This document shows, in pieces, positions 25,803 to 35,558 of a DNA stretch of 64,000 nt (the first letter of the stretch is position 1; every line of letters starts with the position of its first letter). Location of the stretch: assembly GCF_000340215.1 (NCBI RefSeq), contig NW_006921533.1, forward strand, positions 3,646,273-3,710,272. The letters run 5' to 3'. Origin of the DNA: Pseudocercospora fijiensis CIRAD86 (Eukaryota > Ascomycota > Dothideomycetes > Mycosphaerellales > Mycosphaerellaceae). Below the pieces are notes generated by a model, which made no database searches, was not told the origin of the DNA, and saw nothing but the letters and a program-made list of their open reading frames with translations. Both the position numbers and the translations under genes were made by a program.

Positions 25803-28504
25803 AAGCGCGACCGTAAAGCTAGACGGAAGAAGGCACACTCTAAGACCTAGGCAAAAGCCGCCCTAGAGACGGGTAGGGCACTTTCGGTCTACCCGGATTA
25901 GCCTCTAGCGTATCTCCCGAAGCTAGCCTCTTTACGCTCTTCGGAAGACACCGCTATATATAGTATATAGTATATACTCGAAAAACCCGACGACGTCCCG
26001 ATAGACCTAAAGTGCCTAGATAGGATTAGATTTTTTCGGGAAGATAGCTTAGTTTACTATATTAACCCGACCTTATACTATTCCTGTCTATATATTCCTT
26101 TTAGCCTTACTTACGAGATCTTTAAGATAGCCTATAACCTTCGGTATTACGCGGGTTTTTAGCGTACCCTCGATCGCGTTAATATAAGTTTCTATATCCG
26201 GCACTGTCGCCGACATTTAGAACGCTATATCGACTAGTGCTATATATATAAGACGAATTAGCTAACGCGATATAAGCCCTACGGGCAACTCAATCCGATA
26301 GACGCGAAGTATAGGCTCCCTATAGACGTCTAAACAGCAGACTAGATTATAGGACTCCTACCTACTAACGAAGGTTTTAATACGCTCCTTATAGTAACCT
26401 ATAAGAAGTCTAAACGGGTTTTGCTCCTCCCCGGCAAATGCTAGTAGACTGCAGAAACCTAGGCAGCCTAGTACCTTACGGCTATCTAAGAGCGATCTTA
26501 GCGAGTCGCTAAAGTCTTTATCTACGATCGAGACCCTAAATAGCTATCTAAATTCTTTACTATAATAATAAAGCTACTAGGCGTATTAATCCTCGCCTTT
26601 ATAGCTTACTATCTATAGATAGACGGCTAGTCCGAGCGTACAAATTAGACCGTTAAGATCGCTATACGGTATTTTGTTACGGCAAATCTAGATATATAGT
26701 AGACAGACGTCCTTCCCTCCCTTATATCCTATCTCGGGAGTATTAAGAATGCGAGCACCGGCGTCTCGTTCGATAAAATGCTTTTCGGGTTTAATTTAAA
26801 TACTAACGCCTTTGTCGGGCTCCGAGAACTATAGCTAAAGGATTACGTAACGCTACGATAGCAATTTCGGGACGCAGCCGAGGAATCTATAGCCTTCGTA
26901 GCGGTAGATATAAAGCACCGCTACGATACTAAGCATTAGCATATATTCTTCGAGCCGGGAGACTATACTATACTTAGGCTATATTACGGGTATCGCGTAT
27001 ATAGTTAGAGCTATCGCAAATATAGCAATTAGGCTATAGGCCCTTTTAAGATTAAGAGAAGAATAGGCAAATTAGCCTATAAATTAGAGCTGCCTAAGTT
27101 AGTTAAGTTCTACCTAGTAATATCGATCGCGTAGCTCGAGCCTATACTAAATCTAGTAAAGGACCCCTTCTCGAGACCTTATCCCCGCGTTCTAGCCCTA
27201 ATAGACCTATAGTCTAAACAACCTATAATAACTCCTAAACGCGTTTTAGCTAAACGTAGCTTAAAGGGAAAGACTAAATATCTAGTAAAGTAGAAGGACG
27301 AGCAACTAATAATAAATAAATAGGTTAGAGAAGACGAAATACGAGAAGGCAACGAACACCTAATTAAAAGATTCGAAGACTCGCAGGTTACGGACAGACA
27401 AGTAAATCAAATAACGCCGTCTATAACGTAGAGGGAGCCGAGATATATTGCTACGAGATCGACACGACCTAGTTAAGATAGTAGTAGCGGTAACAACGTC
27501 GACGGGAACGTTAATAGATAGGTATAGCCTATACGACGCTAGCTACCGAGAGGGTAGAAGAAACTAGTATATATTAACGAAAGCGACGATAAGTCTATCG
27601 GCAGCCTCTCTAGGGAGTAGTAGACCGATCCGTCTCTACTAAATACAACCTTAAGCGAGTAGAACCTAACTATAGGCAATAAAGCGCTGCGACCGGAATT
27701 AACTAGCTCCGACATATATCGCTACTAGATAACTCGCGACGTAGCCCCTAGTAGTACGCTAAAGGAAGGCCTAACCCTAGGTCTATCTAACGTGTCTAAC
27801 TAGAAAGCAGGGGATATAAAGAAGAGGACCCTAATTCCGACGATACGGCGTCTTACTAAGGATAAAATTTAGCGATAGCGCGACACCCCCACGCCTCTAA
27901 ATACCTAGGTAGGAGCCTATCGAAGAATTCTGCTGTCCTTGTTTACGACGCTGCAATTCCCGCTTATTACAGCGAATCGGTACCTTAACCCCCGGCTACA
28001 GGTTTTCCCTCCTATAGAGGAAATTTAATAGTATTTCTGCTAGCATTACCTCTATAGATTTAGATATAGGTTTCGAATACCGATAGACGTAGACTTCCGG
28101 GCTACCTTAGCGGAACTAATAAATTCTAGAAGTCGTTTTCCTCGCTTATCGCTTTACTTCGAAAGTTTGTTTTAAGGTTCGCGTATATACGCTACCGTTA
28201 GTCGCGTAAAAGCGCGCGGAAGCTCGGACCCTACCGCGAGGTAACCTTTCTCCGTCCTTCTTCGCGTAACAATTACTCTATATATAACAATATACTACAA
28301 GTTAGCGGTATACCGTTACTACTATAAGCATCTTAGTAATATCCGCACTTAATATCGACTACGCCCTACTAGCTTACCGCGCTATCTATAGTAAGCGATC
28401 CTAACCTCCTACGCTAGCGTAAGTAGAGCGGTATATTCGAGATATTACCGTTACCGCGCGACGACGACAACCCTAGTAAAGGCTAAGGACAGCCGCGTCC
28501 TATA

Positions 28505-28925
28505 TCTACTAATAGTAAAGAATAGTAGCCTATTACTAAGGATAATAGAGAATAGCAGCCTATTACTAAGGAGGATAAAGAATAGTAGCCTATTACTAAA
28601 AATAGTAAAAAATAGTAGCCTATTACTAAGGAGGATAAAGAATAGTAGCCTATTGCTAAAAATTATAAAGAATAGTAGCCTATTGCTAGAAATAGTAGAG
28701 AATAGTAGCCTATTGCTAAGGAGGATAAAGAATAGCAGCCTATTGCTAAAAATAATAAAGAATAGCAGCCTACTACTAAAAATAGTAAAGAATAGTAGCC
28801 TATTACTAAGGAAGATAAAGAATAGTAGCCTATTGCTAAAAATAGTAAAGAATAGCAGCCTATTACTAAGAAGGATAAAGGAGAATAGCCTAGTGCTAAG
28901 AATAGAGAAGAACGATAGTCTATAA
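28505..28925 (+). repeat. 30-bp minisatellite, ~14 copies, coding a decapeptide repeat
   Basis: Units close to AATAGTAGCCTATTACTAAG plus 10 bases of A/G-rich linker. In the Gypsy-2 pol frame each unit reads about KIVKNSSLLL, alternating with RRIKNSSLLL. One 3-bp insertion occurs at about 28,878, so the frame is kept. There are no spacers between units. The opposite strand also happens to be open (SNRLLFF repeats) but has no other support. Confidence 0.9.
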
Positions 28926-29002
28926 TCGGAAATGCTAAGGAATAAGAATAGCCCGCAGAGGCTAGGGAGCAAGAGTAGAATACCTACGCGGACTTAGGAA
29001 GC

Positions 29003-32000
29003 AAGTCTAAGTCTACTAGTACGCCCTAAGACGTCGGCGACCCGATAGAAGACGTCGTTTAGTCGACTAAAGACGATAATTATACTAGCGAAGACGACGG
29101 AGACGTCGGCGATCTAATAGAAGACGTCGTTTAGTCGATTAAAGACGATAACTACGCTAACGAAGAGGTCGACGAAGTCGTCGATAAAAAAGAAGCCGCT
29201 AAGCGAGCGTGTAAGAAGAAGAGAGACGAGAAAATAAAGAATACTATACTATTGCCTAGGAAAGGCGAACTTCTAAGAATCCCCTACCCGGATATAAAGC
29301 CTAATTTCTCTAATATATTTCCCTATATCGATAGAGCCGGCCTGCCCCTTAACGCTATTTCAGATATTCCGATAGCGATAGCGCGTACTCTAAACAATAT
29401 AGTCGGCCGCAATAGCTCGCTCCTTTACGAAATCGCTATAAATAAGAGGCTATATAGCGTAGAGCTCTTCTTACCCGACGCCCTAGTCTACGTATCGCGC
29501 TAGATAGCCTTTAGCGTATAAAGGAGCGAGTATACTCTTACCGGACAATTCTAGGACTTAATCGGCGCCTAAGGAGCCTACCTCTACGATACCTAATAGC
29601 GTAGTTAGGATAAGTCCGCTAAGCTATTCTATAAGACCTATAACCGTTTCGGCCGGAAGAAACTCGACGTCCTAGAACAAAAGCTTATAAAGGAGGGCGA
29701 AGTTAACCGCAAAGCCTTAGTCTATCGCAAGTAGGCTAAAGAAGAGGGCTAGAAGGTAAAGCTACCCGTTAAGGCTCTATAGATTAAAACCGAGACTAAC
29801 GACTAGAAGGCCGCCTACCTTAACTAGGTTAAGAAGGCTTAGACTAAGTAAGCAAAGTAGTATAAGAGAAAATTCAAAGGCCGCAATAAGGAGCTAGGGC
29901 TCGATATCTATAACTACTACGAGTAGGTAGATTTAAAGAACTTCGTCGACAAGTATAATTTCGACGCCGACGAAGATAAGCCTACGGACGCCTAGAAGAA
30001 CGCTATTTTAGGCGCTCGCGCAGCGATGCGAACGTCCGATAGCTAAAGTATCTTACCTAAAGGATTGCGCCGATACCTTACGTCTATCTAGCTCTATTAT
30101 TTCGACCTGCTCCTATATAAGAACGCGCTCGTCGACTCCGATAATATATATAGATCTATTAAGTATACTAACTAGAAGCATATCCTAGCCGGCGAACCGC
30201 CTAAAGCAATCTATAAGAAGACCGGCGAGCTCTATCCCCTAAAATAGATATAAAACTACGAAGAAGGCCTAGCGAACCTAAAGTTTAGCGTAGATATCTA
30301 TTCGTAGGAGTAGGCTATAGCGGGCGAACCTCTCGTCTACGGTATTAACTACGATATACTTAGTAGCGACGACTCTATCCTATATAAGCTACGTAAGCCG
30401 GAGGATATCGCGATGCCTATATATAAGGTTCCCTTATATAGCCGAAACGCGAAATGCGCCGACCTCTTTAAAGAGCTCTATTAGGAAAAGATATCCGAAA
30501 TAGCGCTAGCCTACGTCGCCCTAGTATACTAGATAACTAAAGGCCAAACCTGCCTTAAGATATATAAGGAGGCTAAAAACTGCTTTATCGGACTTTTCTC
30601 TAATAGTATTAGCCTACTACTAAACGCCGAAAGCGAGCCTAGCAGAATCGCGGAGTACCTTAAGGCTATCTTCGATAAGACCGGCGAGGAGTGCTCTAAT
30701 ACCCTAGACTAGTCGAAGCCCGCCGTACTTAAGGGTAAGCTCCTATTAATATAGCGATCTACGTATATATAGCTAATCGCCGAACTCGCTAAAAATTAGA
30801 TATAGCAGTTAGTCTAGGGCGACATCGAATAAGATTTCTGCCGCATAATCTAAAATTTCTAGCTATAGCTAGGACGGTTCCCTCTAGGCCTACGCGCGTT
30901 ACTAATAGACTTAATATTTAGTCTCGTACTAGCTACTAAGGGCCTTATCTTCTAGGACATTCCCCTAACCTACTACGAGCTAAAATCCCGAGAGGTAATA
31001 ACCGAGGGAGGCGTGCAGCTAGAGACACTATCCTTTCCTTTATATATAAAGGAGAAGGAGAAGCTTAAAGCTAAGGTATTAAAGAAATTAGACGCGATCG
31101 AGCAGAAGCACTACGAGGAGAAGAAAGCTAGCAAGGCCGCCGCAAAGGCCGCTAAAGTAGAAGCAAAAGCGGCTAAGCGCAAACTACTAGCGGCTACTAA
31201 AGAGCCTAAGAAGCGTAAAGTACCTACCGCCGACGAGGCGCCGACTCTAAAGAAGCTAAAATCTATAATAGTAACTACGACTATAGTAGCTAAATCTCCT
31301 TACGCGAAGGCAAAGCGGATTACCGCCGCTAAAGACGAGGCTACGTAGACTACTACGTAGGACCCTTCGTCTACCTAGCTAGAATAGTTAGGTACTAGCA
31401 AAGCCTCTAGTAAGGGGAAATTAGCTAAGAAGGCTAAGACAAGTAGCGCGGATCCTCCGATCGACGCGCGCGACTAGGACCCTTCGTCTACCTAGCTAGA
31501 ATAGTTAGATGCTAGCAAAGCCTCTAGTAAGCGAAAATTAGCTAAGAAGGCTAAGATAAGTACCGCAGATCCTCCGATCGACGCGCGCGACCTGCCTACG
31601 CTAGGAGACAGCGGTATTACTCTAAGGGGCCTCTTTATAGACCTAACGTTCTAGCTTCTATTCGGGCGCTATAGATTTATACGCCTATTCGACGTTTTGC
31701 GTAAGGCTTATAGCGGCCGAACCCTCTACGGCGACGGTCTACGTCTATCTAAGACTTAGGAAATAGATTTCGTTCGTCGCGTAGCGAGTATAACGGAACT
31801 TATAATAGAGGTAGGATACGTAATTATCGCAATGTTCCCTAACTAAGAGTAGCAATAGTATCTAAACTATATTGCGGAGATAGCGAGGAAGTTTAACTAT
31901 AACTGCTTTAACGCCTACTTCGATACTACGGAGCTAGCTAAGAAGATACGATCGTTTATAGCGGGATTAAAGAACGACGAAGTCTTTCCCTAGGAGGAAT

Positions 32001-33560
32001 ATCTTCGGGATATTCCCGCATCCGAGAAAGCCGTAGATATAAAGATTTTCGGCGACTAGTCGGTATATATACTTAGCTATTCCCTATAACAGATTAAGGA
32101 AGCAGTCGAAGGCGGTTAGACCGACCTCCTAGCCCTAATAGACGATTTCCTAATAGCGGCAGTTCCTATACTACTAAAGGCGGCGGTATTACGGTACTAG
32201 ATATAGGCAGTTATTCTCCTACGTATTAACGATAAGACTAGAAAAATCCTTTATATCGGACACTATAAGTACGACAAGTAAGCTAAGTAGTTAATCCGCT
32301 TCCTAGGTAGGGAACTTAAGGACAATACCGGTTAGGTAGGCGTCCCTAATAGGCGTAGCTATATTGTATCTACTAAGGAGATGCCCGCTATGCCTTAATC
32401 CGACCTCTGTAAAATAGCGAGTATAAGAATCTTAGTAGGACTAGACAGCTTAGACAGAGGCAAAGCTAGTACCCCTAGCGCTACTATAGTCGTTATTCCT
32501 ACGGCTAGTACCCCTAGCGCTGCTATAGTTGCTAACCCTATAGCTACCGCCGCTACCTCCGGCGCCGCTAATAACGATACCGCTATTACTACTAACCCTA
32601 TATCTATCGCTAATATAGACAAGAGCAAATTCTAACTCCCTATCGATATCCTTCGCGATAAAGGCTAGAGTAGCTTATTCGTCTAGATCGCCCTAGTAGA
32701 GCTTACTAGGAAATAGTAGCTAGGAAGCGAGCCGGAAGAGTTGCAAATGTTCGTAGGAGTCCTCGCCTATATAGTCGTAGCAGCAATAAAGGAATAGAAT
32801 TACGTTAAGAATAGGGAGTCTCGCGAGTAGTTATTAGAAAACGAGAGAGCCTTATACGACTACGCTATATCTATCGCAAAGAAATTCCTCTAAGCCTATA
32901 ACGTCCTTTCCGAGGAAATTCGCGACGATATTATAGCCTATACTAAAGACAATATCGACTAGGACAACGAGAATTTAGAAGAATAGAATAGAAAGCTTAC
33001 CGATACGGAGGACGTTATTAACTACGTACTAGAACTCTCCTATTTCTAGAATACGGATAGTATAGTTAAGGAAGACGTAGAATAGTCTACCCTTCGTCTA
33101 CTATAGGCGATAGACGCGATCTAACGCTCTAATACTAAAGCCAATTCCGAGAAAGCCGCGATTCGGGCGATATAGGAATTGCTACAGAACTAGGCTACTA
33201 GACTTACCTACGACTCCCTTATAGATATTATAGCCGAGCTCGCTAGATTAATCTAGTTAGGAAAAGAGGAAGACCGCGCCTATATTAGCACATTTATCGC
33301 TACCGCCTTTAACGCCCTATACGTCCTATATAGAAAGAATACTATTAGATTCCTAGAGCGCTAGGCAGCGGCTAAAGGCTTAGAATTAGTAACCTAAAAC
33401 TACTCGATTATAGCCGAGTAGGCGACGCGTAACGCGCAAGTTATTAAAACCTAGACAGAGACTCTATAGTAGACGACGGTTAGTCTATTAAGTATAGTTA
33501 GTATACCTATACGAGAATACGATAGTATTGTAAGTCTATTATAGGTATAGTCTACGTAGT
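29003..33560 (+). pseudogene. Gypsy-2 downstream ORF, ~1,500 codons, function unknown
   Basis: One frame (phase of 29,252) stays in register for about 4.5 kb between pol and the 3' LTR, broken only by TAG/TAA. Open pieces survive at 29,252-29,503 and 31,013-31,348. Visible features are an acidic region with two copies of a segment ending EDVV-stop-S-KDDNY (29,040-29,150), a lysine-rich KKKRDEK (about 29,210), a Lys/Ala-rich helical stretch (31,065-31,240) with a basic KKRK, a duplicated 39-codon segment (31,361-31,594), and a Thr/Ala-rich stretch (about 32,470-32,600). No retroviral enzyme motif is seen. I do not recognise the family. It may be a displaced gag, an accessory gene, or a separate element inserted in Gypsy-2. 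Confidence 0.6.
31361..31594 (+). repeat. 117-bp tandem duplication inside the unknown ORF
   Basis: Two head-to-tail copies starting GACCCTTCGTCTACCTAGCT (31,361 and 31,478), each encoding a segment with KASSK, KLAKKAK and DPPIDARD. The period of 117 bp keeps the frame. Confidence 0.85.
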
Positions 33561-33587
33561 CGCGAACATTTCGCGACCGGGGGATTT

Positions 33588-33735
33588 TGTTACGAAGCTA
33601 GGAGGGAAGGGACACCTAGGCGGCTACTACTAGCCGCCTTATAGGCATACTTCCTCCGTAGCTAGATAGATATAATATAAAACAATACACTTTAAAACTA
33701 CGTTTCGAACTATAACAAATAGGAGATTCTTACTA
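33588..33735 (+). repeat. Gypsy-2 3' LTR (~148 bp)
   Basis: It begins TGTTACGAAG directly after a purine/T tract (CCGGGGGATTT), a typical polypurine tract junction, and ends before GATAG where the Harbinger frame starts. The right end is set by that frame and by a terminal TA (from CA), so it is approximate. No 5' partner was found in the window. Confidence 0.6.
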
Positions 33736-33740
33736 GATAG

Positions 33741-34450
33741 ACTAGTCGTTAGATTTGCCTTCGAACGGTCTAATAAGAGACGATAGTATACCGTTAGGCG
33801 TAATAATGCCTTAGAACTTATAGCTGTACTTCTTCTTATATCTAGTATAGTAGATTTGTTAATCGTAAGTCGATCGAAGAGGCCTCGTAGTACTATAGAA
33901 CGTACTATTAATAAATCCCTAAAAATTGCCTAGGTATCCGGCTCGTTTAATACTACGTGCGAGGCCTCTAATAATATAATATCGTCTTAATCGTAGGTAC
34001 TAGTAAACGAGGCTTCTAAACTATTCCTCTATATAGAGGATTATATCTAAGAAGATTGTCGATAGAAAGCATTTAGGTCGCCTAAAGTAGTTATATAGGT
34101 CCTTCTAGCGATATAAATACGATAGGCGGCGACATATAATATAGAATACTAGTATTAGATCGTAGGTATATCGATTAGACTATATAATAGTATTAATTCG
34201 CAATATAGTCGATAGGAAGCGAATCTCTATCTTACTAAACCTATATCCGCGGTAATTAGCTAAGTAGCGATAGTAAGGTCTAGTCGCACTTCTAACGTTA
34301 ACTTAATAACTAATAACAACCTCTAAATTGCTATATACGGCGATATACTATTAAATCTATTAAGAAAGCGACGTATCTATACTCGTCTTCTACCTTAGTA
34401 TTAATATAGTCGTCTAGCGACTATACCTTAATAGTATACGGAATAGTTGG
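33741..34450 (-). pseudogene. PIF/Harbinger-type DDE transposase fragment
   Basis: The minus-strand frame reads, in order, RFLSTILRINTII, KDLYNYFRRPKCFLSTIF, YQYLRLRRYYIIRGL, GFINSTFYSTTRP (about 33,888-33,921), YKF-stop-GIITPNGILSLLIRPFEGK (about 33,770-33,840) and SND-stop-SI at the left end. This is the HARBI1-like arrangement in which the first catalytic Asp lies in 'GFIDGT'. Here the Asp codon (33,907-33,909) is AAT and the Gly codon AGT, both RIP-type. The frame stops abruptly at the Gypsy-2 LTR, so the C-terminal half with the later catalytic residues is missing here. Harbinger elements move by cut-and-paste; this copy is dead. Confidence 0.7.
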
Positions 34451-35558
34451 CCGCGAGCGGAAACTACGGTCTCTACGCTTTGTATAGACCTAAGCGATTA
34501 ATATAGCGACGATTGCCGCTAGGCGCGACCTTACGACTGCTATTTTGCCTATACCGCGCTTCTACGCGCTCGAGAACGCGATATCTACACGAGAACACAA
34601 GGCACGCGGAAGAGACGGAATTACATAATATATTAGGCTCTTAGCGACCATATTGGGTTGTATAGCGGCACCTGTTTGGCGGCATAGGGGTGCGGCGAAA
34701 TCCCTCTTTTGAGACGAGGGAAGGAAGCAGCTCCATCAACTTGTTTCATCCCGTCATCATGGATGCCTGAGCTTGGACGTGGACGTGGACGTGGATGTGT
34801 AGTCGTGTACCAACTGCGCTGCGCTGAGTCGGCAAATCGATCATGTCCGCAGCAGTAGTGGTAGTAGTTCACTCTGCCACCCGCTCCCAAACACCACTCT
34901 TCAGCTGGCTCCGCGGGCGTGTATGTCCAGTACTGTATGTATTCCTGCAGCTTCTCCCTTCCCGTCCATCTCCATCTCCATCCTCAGGCTGTGGCTGTGG
35001 CCGTTGCTGGGCCGGCACAGTGCATGAGCACCATCCTAAAGTGTAACCAGTTTAGCTCGCATTGGACGAAGCCAAGAAGCCCTGTCCGAGTGGGCTCGCC
35101 TCTCACTACTACTGCACGCAGCACGTCTGCCATCTCACTACTACTGCGAACCACTCCACAGCGCCGACATCTTCGACACACCGCAGTCGCCCTCGGTACT
35201 GCGCCCACGCTCGTTCACCACCCCATTGAGCCCCATTGCGGCACATGCGGCTGCCGAGAGACGCTGAGCACACTACTGTGAGCCGACGATAACACGGGGG
35301 CCCGTCAGAGCAGTGCAGTGCAGTGCAGTGCCCGGGAGCGAGCCAACGAGCGACGCGAGGCGAGGCGAGGCAACACTCTTGCTCTCTGCATTCTGACAGC
35401 GGATCGAGAGCAAAAGGAGGCCGCATCGTGCCTGCCCTGGACACAGCGCGCATTACCCCGGCGTCGACATCATCCTGCCGCCGTACCAGCGCATAAGCGC
35501 CGCGACCGCGACCGCGATCCACGCCTGAGCCTCAGTATCTACACTAATGACTACCGCA
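34451..35558. other. repeat/gene-island boundary and promoter of the LIM-RhoGAP gene
   Basis: RIP-type composition ends near 34,640. The rest is normal sequence with a GGACGT triplet array (34,773-34,792) and a GTGCA pentamer array (about 35,311-35,331), both non-coding in appearance. Short open frames on both strands overlap one another and show no family signature; I read this as promoter and 5' untranslated leader. Confidence 0.5.

Larger units (their letters stand above)
25798..28930 (+). pseudogene. Gypsy-2 pol, 3' part: integrase, chromodomain and repeat tail
   Basis: Frame of position 27,039, continuous with 16,310-18,663 once Gypsy-1 is removed. The integrase zinc region is HCRRHLERYID-stop-C (about 26,200). 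The core follows with GLLPTNEGFNTLLIVT (about 26,355), FIYDRDPK (about 26,515), and a LILAFIAYYL...DG-stop-SERTN block (26,590-26,650). The C-terminal part has GPFKIKRRIGKLAYKLELPK, and a chromodomain-like TKYLVK-stop-KDEQ (about 27,270). The frame then continues without frameshift for about 500 further codons into a decapeptide repeat (28,505-28,925). Chromodomains target integration to histone-marked chromatin in chromoviruses. RIP stops are dense. Confidence 0.8.
1..34640. repeat. RIP-mutated nested repeat block
   Basis: The whole stretch lacks intact genes, and its dinucleotides are skewed as RIP predicts. In the 60 bases from 17,101 there are 9 TA, 0 CA, 1 TG and 5 CG. A comparable exon line inside the gene island (38,101-38,160) has 1 TA, 4 CA and 5 TG. 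Long ancestral reading frames remain in register over thousands of bases but are full of TAG and some TAA codons and almost no TGA, as expected when CAG, CAA and TGG codons are mutated. CpG is retained, so the block is not extremely AT-rich. The switch to normal composition occurs near 34,640. Confidence 0.9.

Noticed and set aside
28505..28925. Regular 30-bp repeats as a CRISPR array
   Set aside because: The units are directly contiguous with no unique spacers, they keep a reading frame, and the genome is eukaryotic. It is a coding minisatellite.
28451..28972. 173-residue open frame on the minus strand (SNRLLFF repeats)
   Set aside because: It is the antisense reading of the 30-bp array. 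The plus frame continues the integrase/chromodomain ORF, so the minus frame is incidental.
10460..33560. Stop codons almost all TAG, suggesting amber reassignment or read-through
   Set aside because: RIP turns CAG and TGG into TAG; neighbouring host genes use normal codes and TAG as true stops (for example at 39,608). Missense changes in the same contexts confirm RIP.
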